Shown here in pieces: positions 43,139 to 54,930 of a stretch of 64,000 nucleotides of DNA. Position 1 is the first letter of the stretch. Every line of letters begins with the position of its first letter. Source of the DNA: Branchipolynoe longqiensis. Its lineage: Eukaryota; Annelida; Polychaeta; Phyllodocida; Polynoidae. Position numbers and translations under genes: made by a program. The stretch covers positions 174,599,047 to 174,663,046 of the forward strand of contig CM059186.1 in assembly GCA_030323885.1 (NCBI GenBank), given 5' to 3'. The notes under the pieces were generated by a model. That model was not told the DNA's origin, ran no database searches, and saw only the letters and a list, made by a program, of their open reading frames with translations.

Positions 43139-43777
43139 TGGTGCTGTCACATTACGACGCTTCACGCCAACGTACGTTGACATGTGATGTTTTGACACTA
43201 CGTTGGGATACGTCAGTATGCGTCATGCGCGCGTTAGGCATGTGTTGCTATACGTCAATGTATGTCGACATTCGTCGAGATACGCCGTCGCACGTCAGGG
43301 GGTCAGCAAAGTTTTGTGCATGCACAAAACTTTCAACGCATGACAACGTGTGGATTTTACATCCGCCGTATGTTATGTAAGCGCTAGCATATGTCAATGT
43401 ACATTAGACGTACGTTAGTCAAACATTGTTCACTATGTTGACCTACTTTAAAGGCAGTGGGAACATACAGTCTGCGTACTGACAACATATGGATACCGTA
43501 CGCCTAACGTACATCTAACGTACGTTTAGCATTTCTCCAGGGTGTCTTGATGTATGTAACGCATGACGTGTAGTTCTAGTGATCGAATAACTTATATAAC
43601 GTTCACCGGCGTTCATTAGCCATACGTCAGTCATATGTTGGCCATACACTGTGTATACGGTATGTATAAGTCCAACTTTTCCCCCTGCGCTGAAAAGTTT
43701 TACGTATCTCAACGTAAAAAAGTGATTTTCCACATTGGCAGCACGCTGGCGAGATACATCATAATGTGACAGGGCCA
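43139..43777. mobile_element. PIF/Harbinger-like MITE M4, TSD TAA
   Basis: TGGTGCTGTCACATTACGAC and ATCATAATGTGACAGGGCCA; TAA at 43136-43138 and 43778-43780. Perfect 26-bp palindrome centred on GTGCATGCAC (43308-43333) and GGCAGTGGGAACAT shared with M1 and M2. Confidence 0.87.
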
Positions 43778-44104
43778 TAAGCTATAGCAAAGAATGTGAT
43801 TGGAGAGTGCGCCTGGCGTCCCGGGGAGGTGGGTGGATGGGTGGCGGGTGCGGGGGAGTTCCTTCGACGTTATGTCAGAATAAAACATGTTCATTTCAGC
43901 TCATGTCCACAGCGTGCATGGCTGGACATGGTTTGGTAATTGTTACATTACCATTTCATGAATGCCACGCCAGGTCACCACCACATTTGTGGAAGTTCTA
44001 CAAGTTCACTGGATAATTTTATCAAAAATAGAATGGGTTTGTTGTATGTGTGTGTGTGTGATGACCCCCCCCCCCTAATCCCCACCCTGAACATACCGTT
44101 CTGT

Positions 44105-44220
44105 TTGTTTATGTGGTTGTTGTTGTTTTACGTCCTAGCAACATCTCAGGTCATATCAGGGTGGGTACCAACTTGTGACAGTGCACACTCATAGCAACTT
44201 TACAGTGCTGCCCCACTGGG
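44105..44220 (-). mobile_element. SINE-A tail half
   Basis: GTTGTTGTTTTACGTCCTAGC to GCTGCCCCACTGGG; ends where the next SINE-A begins. Confidence 0.83.
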
Positions 44221-44221
44221 T

Positions 44222-44548
44222 TATTGGTTATTGGAGTATTACGTCCTGGCAACATCGAAGGTAATATCAGGATGGGTACTGACTTGTGACAGTGTGCACT
44301 CATGGCGACTTTACAGTGCTGCCCCACTGGGATACCCGGCAGCCAGCACCATGACTTTATATCCCACAGTCACATTATCCTGATACTGTGCAAACCAGTC
44401 CTTGTCCTATCCTAATAATGCCAAGCGCTAGGCTAGGTAGCCGCGTGTATCAATTTGATAAGTCATTGGCTTGACTCGGCTGGGATTCGAACTCCAGACC
44501 TTCAGCACGGGAAGCCTGCGCTCTACCGAATAGGCCACCGCGTCCGGT
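44222..44548 (-). mobile_element. SINE-A copy, inserted beside or within another
   Basis: TTATTGGTTATTGGAGTATTA tail to an AATAGGCCACCGCGTCCGG head; same orientation as its neighbour. Confidence 0.9.
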
Positions 44549-44624
44549 TTGAGCAGACCGAGTTCGATTGTTTATGCGGCTGATACCAGCAGAAACCTCG
44601 ACTCACTTTGTTTGATCAGCGAAA

Positions 44625-44785
44625 TTAAAGTTGCATAGCTTGTCGGTTTTGAGCTTCTGCCATTTTTCATTGCTGTTGTTAGCAAGAAATGTAAGATTAA
44701 TCATTATAGTTCATCTTCCTGAGTTAGTTTGAACTAGCCTTCATTATTAATGGCTAATTTTGTAGATATCTGAAGAAAATCACAT
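44625..44785 (+). mobile_element. T-family left fragment
   Basis: TTAAAGTTGCATAGCTTGTC to TAGATATCTGAAGAAAATC. Confidence 0.72.
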
Positions 44786-45183
44786 AATTACTAAAAAGAG
44801 AAATAGCAATGTCGTACTCAGGTTAGTGTTACTGGACAGATCAGTCCCTACCTACTGAGTTAAAACTCAACTAGCCCACTATAAGTGCAATGCAGTTGAT
44901 CCGTATGAATATTAACCTATATAGGATTAATCAGCGTTAATCGTGTAAGGAATGCATTGTAAAGATCACGTGAGCAGTCTTTAATATTAAGTATCCCTGG
45001 ACTTGGGACCATGGCAATAAAAACTCTGCTGGCTGAGTATAAACACTAATCATGATGACGATTAAGAACAAGATAAGTCACCTGTACATTAATATTAAAC
45101 AATGTAGGTCTAATGAACGTGCAGCGGTCACGTGAGATTCGACGGTGTATTCTTTTGTTTGTCGTCTGCTCTGAGTAAAAAAA

Positions 45184-45535
45184 AAAGTTTCTTTGTTTTA
45201 ATGACGCCTCTAGAGCACATTGATTTTTATCATTCACTATTGGACGTCAAACATTCTGACCTATTTCTGACCTATTTCTTTGGAGGAACCCGCTGCCACC
45301 ATATTGGCTACTGTTTCCGATAAGCAGCAAGGGGTCTTTTAATCTTTTTATATGCACTTTCCCACATACATGACAACACATACAACAGCCTTTGATGAAC
45401 CAGTTGGGGACCACCGGTTGGATCGGAAAATAGCCCAAACTGCTAATGGGTCCACTGAGCAGCATCGATCAGATGACCCACACCTTCATATGTGGACACT
45501 CTACTGCCTGAGCTACGTCCCACTCCCCGCTCTGA
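45184..45535 (-). mobile_element. SINE-B copy
   Basis: ATGACGCCTCTAGAGCACATTG, AAGCAGCAAGGGGTCTTTTA, CCTTTGATGAACCAGTTGGG, and a tRNA head reading GCCTGAGCTACGTCCC at the right. Confidence 0.87.
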
Positions 45536-45762
45536 GTCAATGTCTACGATTAAATAGATTGCTTGCCTAATATGCAGCTTGTGAAAGAAACATCCGAAAA
45601 ATAATTATATAGATAAGCCGAATCATGACTTCCGGTAAATTGTCCATGATTATCAAGCCGTTCTATGAGGGTCTCTTCGCGCCCTTACTTTTCCCTCATT
45701 TTTGGCGGGAAAATCCTGGAAATAGGATTAGGAGGGGGAATCGGGGGGGGGGGGGGAGGGGT

Positions 45763-46182
45763 AGATAAAAGATTCACCCCGTACTTCCAGTACAGCGGTG
45801 AAAACCAACCCTATATAAAAGCTAGCGAAGAATGTCGACATGCTGGGGAAATGAACTGACCTGATAACTTCTTAATTTAAGAAGCAAGATATATTCTTCA
45901 CGTGAATCTTTATATTTACCTGCTACTTCTGATTTGAAAAATATAATGAAACCTATACTGTGACACACTTTAAAAGTGAAATCGATGGTGTTCTATCGTT
46001 GCCATTTTGTCTTTTTGCATTCTCTCTCAGTTCACCAACTCTGTGCCGATATATGTAGCCATCTGATAGTGGAACCAGGAATTCTACTTCCTGTTCCATA
46101 CTAAAGGAGTTTTTACTAGCCTTTAGACTATGTTGTCGTTCACCACTACTACAACTACAGGGTGAATCTTTTATCTAGGGAG
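45763..46182. mobile_element. X-family MITE
   Basis: AGATAAAAGATTCACCCCGTA at the left and CAGGGTGAATCTTTTATCT at the right; interior matches 12776-13146. A shorter X-like piece (55145-55250) has GGGGGTGAATCGTTTATCC. Confidence 0.8.
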
Positions 46183-46230
46183 TGGTAGAATAATCTTCCA
46201 TCCCATAATGTATATATATTAGGCACTAGA

Positions 46231-46568
46231 CCAGACGGGATGGCCGAATGAGTTAGAGCGTCCGTCTCCCGTGCTGGTAGATCGTGGGGTCGTGGGTTCG
46301 AGTCCCGGTCGAGTCAAACCAATGACTTTAAAATTGATACTTGTCACTTCCTAGCCAGGCGCTCAGCATTATTAGGATAGGGCAAGGAGTGGTGTGCTCA
46401 GTGTCAGGATAATGTGACTGAGTGGGATACCAGGTCATGGTGCCGGCAGCCTGGTTTCCCAGTGGGACAGCACTATAAAGTCGCCAGGAGTGCGCACTGT
46501 CACAAGTCGGTACCCGTCCTGATATGACCTTAGATGTTGCTAGGACGTAAAACAACAACAAACAAATA
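46231..46568 (+). mobile_element. SINE-A copy (longer-head subtype)
   Basis: CCAGACGGGATGGCCGAATG, with the extra GTAGATCGTGGGGTCGTGG segment before the B box GGGTTCGAGTCCC; (CAACAAACAAAT) tail. Confidence 0.92.
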
Positions 46569-46689
46569 TTAGGCACTAATGTTGAATGTTGCCTTCTCGT
46601 GGAAGGTACGGGCGACATATAGTAACAGACTTATATTATAAGCAAACCGAGTACGGTGGCCGAATGCATTATACAATTGATATAAAACA

Positions 46690-46745
46690 ATGGGGAGGGG
46701 TCGATCTGTGGAGGTGGTCAGTTAGTTAGAGAGGTTTTACTGTAT
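46690..46745 (-). mobile_element. P-family terminal fragment
   Basis: GGGGTCGATCTGTGGAGGTG to AGAGAGGTTTTACTG. Confidence 0.7.
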
Positions 46746-47169
46746 TTGCATAGACATAGTAAATCACACAATACTTATATCCATACACATACACATGCTC
46801 CGAAATACATGGTATAGGACAAATGTACATACATATGTGTGTGCTACTGATGTGAACGTGACTGCTTACACCATCTACATGAGATTCAGGTCACGTGACT
46901 GGGCATCAACCCCCCCCCCCCCCAACACACACACCAGCTTATGTAAACACACATCCACAGCTCATCCCACATCACCAAAAACAGACCGCCTTCAAATACC
47001 ATATCCCGTCATCGTGCGTGACATTTCATGCGCATGCACTAACTCTGAAGGCGCCATTAATGCATAAGCATATTCAGCGTTGAAAGGAGAGGGACAACCG
47101 GCCACGGTTGAAGTTGTCTGAGCCCATTTGAACTTGCCGGAAATGGACTTTCCTCTTCTCGTTTTCGGA

Positions 47170-47385
47170 AGAACTCAGTGTCAGCCAATCAGAGCTGTTC
47201 TTTTCGGTTTAAAATGGCTGCCCCCTATGGTGGCCATCATTTGCAATAAAAAACCCAGCTCTGATTGGCTGAGAACAGCTCTCAGTGTCAGCCAATCAGA
47301 GCCATTCTTTTTTATTGCAAATGGCGGCCCCCATAGGGGGAAGCCATTTGCAATAGAAAAGAACAGCTCTGATTGGCTCAAATTA
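47170..47385. repeat. Inverted/direct repeat cluster with CCAATCAGAGC
   Basis: CAGTGTCAGCCAATCAGAGC occurs at 47177 and 47282 and its inverse CTCTGATTGGCT at about 47252 and 47367, so two long hairpins are possible. Short words are shared with M12. Confidence 0.75.
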
Positions 47386-47660
47386 TGGAAAGGTCATCCA
47401 TTATTTGTTTAGTATTCTCTTGTTCAGACATTGTCACACATTTATGCGTTTTTTGCACAGATTTAAGTGTTTGAAGTATATTTGAAATATATCTACATCA
47501 ACCACTGTTTAAATCACACAATATCAGTACTTAAAGAATAGGAAACTCATCCTGCAAGGGTATGCTCGATATGGGACAGTGGTCACCCGATTTTCCTCCT
47601 TTCCTCACTGTGGACCCTTCTCCATTAATGACTGTCATTCAGGTCGGGCGCTGGTAAATG

Positions 47661-48218
47661 TTAAAGTTACATATTCCCATTGTTTTGAGTTTCTGTCTTA
47701 AAAGAAAAAGAAAAATACAGTAAAACCTCTCTAACCGACCATCTCCACAGTTAGACCACCTCCCCTATATTGATTGCTTTATTTGGGTCCAAAACGATTA
47801 CCAATACGATACCATTGTAATGATTTTTTTTTAACTCCCTAAACCAACCACCTCCGTAAATGGACTATTTAAAGTCGGTCCCATGGTCGGTCGATTTAGA
47901 GAGGTCTTACTACATATTAAACTGATCGTTATGATCTACCTTACTTTAGCTTCAAGTACTGTTTATTTTAAACGGCTAAGTTGTGATATATTTGAAGTGC
48001 AAGAATATCAAATTAATTTTGGCAAGCAGGAGCTAAAACAATAGCAGTGAATAGGTTTCAGCATTAACAGGTTCTAATAAATTGCCTCAGTATTCCCTGA
48101 TATGTAGCAACATATGCTTAATATGTGCATCAATATCTAAGTTGGATATGTAGAATCAATTCTGGATAATTGTTATGGTTTTGAAAATGTGATGCTTCAT
48201 CGAACTATGCAGTTTTAA
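47661..48218 (+). mobile_element. T-family MITE interrupted by a P element
   Basis: TTAAAGTTACATATTCCCATT to TCATCGAACTATGCAGTTTTAA; P at 47718-47911. Confidence 0.85.
47718..47911 (+). mobile_element. P-family MITE nested in T
   Basis: CAGTAAAACCTCTCTAACCG to TTTAGAGAGGTCTTACTA. Confidence 0.87.
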
Positions 48219-48480
48219 ATATGGGACCCCCCAGCCCCCCCCAACAACAAAAAACTAAAAAAAACTGTTTTAGTTAGTGTAGTGCATGCATTGTGGCTTA
48301 ACTCCGAAGGCGGGCCATGAGTTCAAACATGATGGAGCAATATGTTAAATGCGAGCTGATGTAACAGTAAATTACACTATTATCCAAAATGGTCCCGCTA
48401 CAATAAACACAGACAAACCCTTCAAGCAGATAACGCAGTGTTACCACTACTTTACCACCGCCAAAATAGTAATTCACAGT

Positions 48481-48560
48481 TAAAGTTGCACAATCCGTTA
48501 ATTTAGATTGTTTTGTCATATTCTTGAGATAAATATACTGGACACTTGTAACCTAATGCA
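48481..48560 (+). mobile_element. T-family left-end fragment
   Basis: TTAAAGTTGCACAATCCGTT to GAGATAAATATACTGGAC. Confidence 0.65.
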
Positions 48561-48600
48561 CTTCATTATGACCTATTGCACTTCACTAGGACTTGTTGCA

Positions 48601-48860
48601 GTGATGATAATGGTGGTGATGATGATGACAATTGCTATGATAATTGTAGTAATGCTGATAATGTTGATAATGATGATAATGATGATAATGATCTGGTGAT
48701 AATGGTGATAGTGATGCTAATAATGCTAATAGTGATAATAACAATTATAATAATTGTAATAATTATGATAATTATAATAAATATAATAATTATAATAATA
48801 ATGGTAATGATAATGACAATAATGATAATCATGATACTCATGATAATATTAATAACGATG

Positions 48861-48894
<34 letters not shown>

Positions 48895-48945
48895 TAATAA
48901 TAATAATAACGATCCCAATAATAATACTACTACTAATATGTAATA
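48601..48945. repeat. (GATAAT)/(AAT)n microsatellite tract
   Basis: Imperfect GAT/AAT triplets over about 345 bp; produces isoleucine-rich frames on both strands. Confidence 0.93.
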
Positions 48946-49317
48946 AAGTTGATTTTGCAAACTAGTCATCTGTGAAATATACGTGTCTGGACAAGCTTAG
49001 TGCCTAAGTTACTACGCATGTGAATTATGTTAAATGCATAGCCATTATACGCAGGCTGCAACGCTTCAAAACGAGTCATTGTAATAGACTTACCAAATGC
49101 GGCATAACTTCTAAAAGTGCCAACAAAAGAAAATAGGTTCTTTGGCACTTTGCCAGGGATTGACTTATTACCGGTGACGTAGATTTGAGGTGTTATTCAT
49201 TTCCGTTACTGACCTCTGTCGGGTTTATACTCGGCATTTTATAGGATTATTTTCCCGCTAAAATAAAGGCGTTCAAAGCTTAGTGTGCATCTGTTTAAAC
49301 ATTTGGAGGGGGCGGGG

Positions 49318-49366
49318 TTGGCTGGTTGTTGGAGTTTTACGTCATGGCAACATCTAAGGTCATTCA
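49318..49366 (-). mobile_element. SINE-A tail fragment
   Basis: GGCTGGTTGTTGGAGTTTTAC to TAAGGTCATT, cut by the next SINE. Confidence 0.78.
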
Positions 49367-49369
49367 CCA

Positions 49370-49722
49370 GACGGGATGGCCGAATGAATAGAGCGTCCGA
49401 CTCCTGTTTTGAGAGATCGGGGGATCCAAACCCATGGGTGTGTGGGTTCGAACCCTGGTCGAGTCAAACCAAAGACGTAAAAAATTATATTTGTCCTGTC
49501 CTAGCCAGGCGCTCGGCATTATTAGGATATGGCAAGGACTGGTTGGCTCAGTGACAGGATAATCTGACTGAGCGGGATATCAGGTCATGGTGCTGGTGGC
49601 CTGGTCTCCCAGTGGGGCAGCATTATAAATTTGCCATGGGTGCACACTGCTACAAGTGAGTATACATCCTGATATGACCTTACATGTTGCTAGGATGCAA
49701 AACAACAAACAACAAACACTCC
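49370..49722 (+). mobile_element. SINE-A copy (longer-head subtype)
   Basis: CCAGACGGGATGGCCGAATG head, B box GGGTTCGAACCCT, ACAACAAACAACAAACAC tail. Confidence 0.92.
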
Positions 49723-49789
49723 AAGGTCATAGAGGGTACACGCTCGGCTTAACTAGCTGCACCAGGTAGAACATACTAGACCGTAAAGT

Positions 49790-50127
49790 TGCATAGTTTG
49801 TTGGTTCTGAGTTTCTGCCATTTTCTGAGATTAATCCGCATTATGTTGAGTGTTATAATATATGTTACTTTAGTTTGAAGTAACTTTTATTTTTAAATGG
49901 CTAACTTTGGATATATTTGAAGTGAAAAAAATCCAAATTAATCTTGGCAAGCAAATCAAAACTCTGACATCATCGGATTCAGTAGTAACAGGTTCTATCA
50001 AATTGACTTAGTATTTCCTTCTATGCTTAAATCCGTGCCCAGGTATCTAAAGTTGGATATGTCGGTTCAATTAGAGGTAAACAATTTTTGGATTAGACAA
50101 TTTGTATGCTTTCATCGGATTATCCCG
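49790..50127 (+). mobile_element. T-family MITE
   Basis: TAAAGTTGCATAGTTTGTTGG to GCTTTCATCGGATTATCC; ends eroded. Confidence 0.78.
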
Positions 50128-50461
50128 TGCATAGGGTGCCTTCACCGATATCCCTACTAAGTCCAGGCTACAATTCCACTGCCTCAGTGATGGAAGCCAA
50201 GACGCATTCAGTGGCGATAATGTGGTTATTAACTGTAGGCTGAAAGGAATTAGTGGCAGACTATTGTATTATTCCGCACTGATCTCACAGGCATGGAGCC
50301 ACATGCAAAGGTAGCTGGATTGTATCGGGGAGAATATAGCTAGCCCACCTACTAGGTTGTCCCGAAATGGCAGGAAATGGCGGTTCTAATCCCCGCATTT
50401 GGGGATTAGTATCCCATGTGATTGCACACACCTCCAACCACACACACTTCACACACACACA

Positions 50462-51215
50462 GTGGTGTAGTTACCAGGATACAAGCTATGTGATGTATGT
50501 TTGATGACACCCACAGACACTGGTTCCATGACCAGGATACAGCTATGCACTGTATGTTTGATGACATGTGTACACACTGACTCTGTGACAAGTATGCAAG
50601 CTATGCGCTGCATGTTTGATGACACCCACACACACTGGCTCTGTGACCAGGATACAAGCTATGCGATGTATGTTTGATGACACTCATGCACACTGGTGCC
50701 GTTACCAATAATACCAGGATACAGCTATGCACTGTATGTTTGATGACACCGGCACACACTGGCTCTGTGACGAGTATGCAAGCTATGCGCTGTAGGCCTA
50801 TGTTTGATGACACTCACATACTCTGGCACCATTACCAGGACACAAGCGATGCGCTGTATGTTTGATGACATCCACACACACTGGTGCCGTTACCAGGATA
50901 CAAGCTATGTGCTGTATGTTTGATGACACCCACACACACTGGTGCCGTTACCAGGATACAAGCTATGTCATGTATGTTTGATGACACCCACACACACTGG
51001 TGCTGTGACCAGGATACAGCTATGCACTGTATGTTTGATGACACCCACACACACTGGCTCTGTGACGAGTATGCAAGCTATGCGCTGTATGTTTGATGAC
51101 ACTCACACACACTGGCACCGTTACCAGGACACAATCTAAGCACTGTATGTTTGATAACACCCACACACACACTGGTGCCATTACCAGGATACAAGCTATG
51201 CGCTGTATGTTTGAT
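50462..51215. repeat. 59-bp minisatellite, about 13 units
   Basis: The unit holds GTTACCAGGATACAAGCTATG and TGTATGTTTGATGACACCCA with a (CA)n stretch. Two alternating subtypes have GTGCCGTTACCAGG or GCTCTGTGACGAGT. Confidence 0.92.
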
Positions 51216-51645
51216 GATCATGCCCTGTGTATATGTGTGCAATTTGCAAGTGCATTGCTGATGCGTTTATGCATACTGACTCCTCCCCTCCCCGGCAAAG
51301 AAATACCACAGGCATGGATAGATTGATTGCATCAGGGAGCCGAGATAGCCTAATGGTTAGGCTGGTAGTATTCCTACCACAATGGCGATTACTAGCGGAG
51401 TGAGGTGCATTGACCTGTCCCAGATGAAATGCCACATACACGGGTGATGGTAAGGACATTTGCCCTGGAATGGCAGAACTGTGGGTTCTAGTCCCGCTCT
51501 TATAACGCCCCAACCCCACCCCCACACACGATACCATTATCAAAACAAGGAATGATCGCAGGTTGGTCTGCTAGAGAGCTGGGCATATTGTTCAAGTTGG
51601 AATAGCTGCTTCAGGTACACCAAGGTGAGCCTACGTCACGCAAAA

Positions 51646-51985
51646 CCGGGCCCGGTGGCCTAATCGGCAGAGCGCGGGCCTTGCGTGCGGAAGGTCGTTA
51701 GTCCGGTTCCCGATCGAGTCAAAACAATGACTTTAAAATTGATACTTGGCGTTTCCTAGCCCGGTGCTCGCATTAATAGGATAGGACAAGGACTGGTTAA
51801 CTCGGTGTCAAGATAATGTCACTGAGTGGGATATCGGGTCATGGTGCCGGTGGCATGATTTCCTAGTCAGCCAGCACTATAAAGTCACCATGAGTGCACA
51901 CTGTCACATGCCGGTACCCATAATGATATGACCTTAGGTGTTGCCAGGAGGTAAAACTCCAACAAACAACGAACCAACCTGCATA
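51646..51985 (+). mobile_element. SINE-A copy
   Basis: GGCCCGGTGGCCTAATCGGC head; CTCCAACAAACAACGAACC tail. CTACGTCACGCAAAAC just before it recurs as CCACGTCACGCAAAAC after it (52012), so flanking duplication is possible. Confidence 0.9.
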
Positions 51986-52243
51986 GCTGCTTAAAGTACA
52001 CCGAGGTGACCCCACGTCACGCAAAACAAACCTCCCAAAGCAATTACCTGCCTACCGACCCTGATCTGGTTGACGTTTCCAGTTCACTAGATCTACTTAC
52101 CTGGCTGTTTGGCATGTAATCTTAAACAGTCTGACCGGTCATTAAAGGACAGCTCTGCATTTTATTATATTTCAAATGTTTTGTACATTAGGTGTTTAAG
52201 CAGGGGAAATTTCAGTCGCAGACGACTGTTCTTCCTCATTCCA

Positions 52244-52406
52244 CTGCTCCTTGCCCTGTCCTAATAATGCCGAGCGCCTGTCTAGGAAGCGACAAGTATC
52301 AATTTTTAAGTCATTGGTTTGACTCGACCAGGATTCGAACCCACGATCCCATGATCTACCAACACAGGAGACGGACGCTCTAACTCATTCAGCCATCCTG
52401 TCTGGT
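52244..52406 (-). mobile_element. SINE-A 5' half
   Basis: CCTTGCCCTGTCCTAATAATG to CATTCAGCCATCCTGTCTGG. Confidence 0.85.
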
Positions 52407-52439
52407 TAAATCAATGTTCTCCTGTCATCGTAGGGAAAC

Positions 52440-52590
52440 ATTTTGTAAGTCATTGGTTTGACTCGGCCAGGATTCAAATTCCCAACTTTCTACACGGGAA
52501 GCCTTGATATGACCTGAGATGTTGCTAGGAAGTAAAAAAATAACAAACTAACAAACAAACAAACAAACAAAGCCTGCGCGTTTAGCGTTT
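52440..52590 (-). mobile_element. SINE-A head fragment carrying a tail-only insertion
   Basis: ATTTTGTAAGTCATTGGTTTG to ACGGGAAGCCT, a plus-strand tail fragment 52505-52570, then AAGCCTGCGCGTTTAGCG resumes. AAGCCT is duplicated. Confidence 0.75.
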
Positions 52591-52703
52591 TGACCACAAC
52601 ATTAAGTTTATACTATGAAAAAGGGGCTATAAATTATAACAAAGCTCATCAGCTTCATTACACACAAACCCATAGTATGTATTCTGCACTTATTTGCACC
52701 TCC

Positions 52704-52758
52704 CGTCCTGATATAACCTTAGATGTTGCTAGGACGTAAAACAACAACAAACAAACTA
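52704..52758 (+). mobile_element. SINE-A tail-only insertion with TSD
   Basis: CCGTCCTGATATAACCTTAG to AACAACAACAAACAAAC, between TATTTGCA (about 52690) and TATTTGCA (52759). Confidence 0.8.
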
Positions 52759-52762
52759 TTTG

Positions 52763-53641
52763 CATCTGCAACTCATTATTATTATTCTATTTTTTTTTAA
52801 AGGGAAATGAGTATATTTTAATCAAACAATTATTTTCCATTTTTAACTTGGAAAAGTTTTTTTATTGTTGGTTTTATTTATCATATAGCATTTGTGATTT
52901 TACCACAGTGGTATGCTCTTTTGGCATACCTCTTGGCATTACGTGCTTTAGTTTACCTGTTTGAAATATAATATTTTAGTCAGTTATTTTTAACCACTGT
53001 ATAAACCCCTAATTGCCGATGTTTTGTTGACTTTTTATGGTTCGGGTGATGGCTGGGGCGCGGTGTTGTTTACCAAACAAACAAATGAACCCAAACAAAA
53101 ATAGATGTTATTCCCTTTCGACCCATCACGTTGTCATGGTACCATCACATGCTGACAATATTCGGCTATCAGTCCTATATTGACCACAGTGTGATCCATA
53201 GGCTGGGACAGTAGGCCTACAGTAACACCTCAAATTGCACAAACCAAAAATACTTATTAATAGTGGTGTTTCAACCCTGATGTTTTAGTTGCTATTTTGG
53301 TTTTGTTACACGAGGTAACTATGGTAATGTGAAAAAGTCAACCAAAATGTGTGTTCCCTTCGAATTACCCCAACCCATCCCTCCTCCATTGTTGGAAAAG
53401 CGGAAGAATGGTGAATAACTCAAATCTAAATGCTTGATTTGTCGATTTACTTGTTTTTTCCCCCCTCCTGGACACGTTCAAGGTCATATCAGGATGGGTA
53501 CCAACTTGTGGTAGTTCACTCATTGCTGGGGAGGCACAGAGAACATGAAAGTAGGTGTGGGAATATCGTAACTTCATTTCTATCTCAGGCGGCCACAGCC
53601 GGGGTATGTGGTTACATTTTTCGATCGCTAGGTAACTGATC
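52763..53641. other. Mostly unassigned, AT-rich
   Basis: Contains only a scrap of antisense SINE-A (CAAGGTCATATCAGGATGGG, 53479). No coding signal. Confidence 0.5.
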
Positions 53642-53797
53642 AGTGGTCTAAGGATACCATCAAGAGAAACCTGAAGCTGAGAGACATTAAGACCGACTCA
53701 TGGACATCACTCTCACATCAGAGAGCTAAATGGAGAGTGGCAGTCAAGGAATGAAAGCAGTCTTTGTCGTATCGCGACCAACAGCATGATGATGATG
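53642..53797 (+). mobile_element. 5'-truncated LINE, 3' end with perfect 12-bp TSD
   Basis: Reads WSKDTIKRNLKLRDIKTD, then WRVAVKE and a stop, the end of an RTE/CR1-type ORF2, then CATGATGATGATG. AGGTAACTGATC flanks it at 53630-53641 and 53798-53809. Confidence 0.88.
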
Positions 53798-53842
53798 AGG
53801 TAACTGATCGCCATGGATATTGAGTCTATGTAGCGGAATGAT

Positions 53843-54160
53843 TGGTTGATTGGTTGTTGGAGTTTTACATCCTGGCAACATCTAAGATCATATCAGGACG
53901 CGTCCCGACTTGTCATTGTGCGCGACTTTATAGTGCTGCCCCACTGGGAGACCAGGCCGCCAGCACCATGAGCTGATATCCCACTCAGTCCCATTATCCT
54001 GACACTGAACCACCAATCCTTGCCCTCTCTTAATAATGCCGAATGCTACTACTAGGCAGGATAATGATAAACATCAAATTAGCAAGTCTTTGGTTTGACT
54101 CAGTTAGGGATTGATCCCGTGACATTCCACACAGGAAGCAATTGCTCTACGCAGTCGGTC
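53843..54160 (-). mobile_element. SINE-A copy, diverged head
   Basis: GGTTGTTGGAGTTTTACATCC tail through core to ATTGCTCTACGCAGTCGG. Confidence 0.85.
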
Positions 54161-54229
54161 TTTTCCCCTGGTTTCAAATTGAAACCCGTCCTTTAAGTAC
54201 ACAAATGTTACTCCATCAGAATAGTTACT

Positions 54230-54930
54230 CCCACAGAGCTGTCTCTAGAACAGAACTGCTAAACAACCCTATACACAACAAATTGGGATTTGTCTGATCC
54301 CTCACTCTGATCTGAAACCACTAATAGCCACCCACATAAAATCCAAATGGCAACATGAGTGGGATGAAAACATTAATAAACTTAAAGAAATTGAACCATC
54401 TGTGGGAAGGCCACCACAGACTCATGCGGGGGGGTCGGCGGGACCAAGTGGTCCTTCGCCGCTGCCGTATTGGCCACTCGGGGCTTACACATGCTTTTCT
54501 GCTCAAGGGGGAACCTCCCCCTGAATGTATTGGGTGTCAGTTGACTAAGTTGCGCTGATTTTTTGGCCCTGCGCCAACAGTTCTACACTGCAGACAGTAT
54601 GCATGACCTTTTTACTAAGGTAAAAAGGAAAACATTTTAGCCTTTTTGAGGGCAGCTGGACTGTACCACCTCATATGTTTTACTAAATAGATTCTATCAA
54701 TTATTAATAAAACTTTTCTTTTTTTTCTATGGGAATTTGTTTCCCTTGACCACAAATATATGATTGTGAGTTTTCTAATTTAATAAGTGTCTATTGGCAC
54801 ATAATTGATTGTCTGCTTTTACATGTAAAAGTGATGGTTTGAACAAAAAACTAACATTTCTCGCCATGAATATGGCCTATGCTGCCGACACAGTGTAAAG
54901 CAACCACCAATCAATCAATCAACAAATTGA
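54230..54930 (+). mobile_element. 5'-truncated LINE: C-terminal coding remnant plus 3' UTR
   Basis: Plus strand reads SDLKPLIATHIKSKWQHEWD, then after a frame change at a poly-G run RRDQVVLRRCRIGHSGLTHA and FLLKGEPPPECIGCQ, a conserved end of RNase H-bearing LINEs (I/Nimb-like). The 3' UTR ends with GCTGCCGACACAGTGTAAAG and ACCAATCAATCAATC. The 3' UTR is shared with 39904-40300. Confidence 0.8.

Noticed and set aside
48576..48965. Isoleucine-rich membrane-like protein
   Set aside because: GAT/AAT microsatellite artefact.
50406..51326. CRISPR-like regular repeats
   Set aside because: Units are contiguous 59-bp minisatellite copies without unique spacers, and the context is eukaryotic.
51335..51500. 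Another tRNA-derived SINE (AGCCTAATGGTTAGGC and GGGTTCTAGTCCC)
   Set aside because: The A-like and B-like boxes are about 140 bp apart and no second copy was found in the window, so it is left unannotated.
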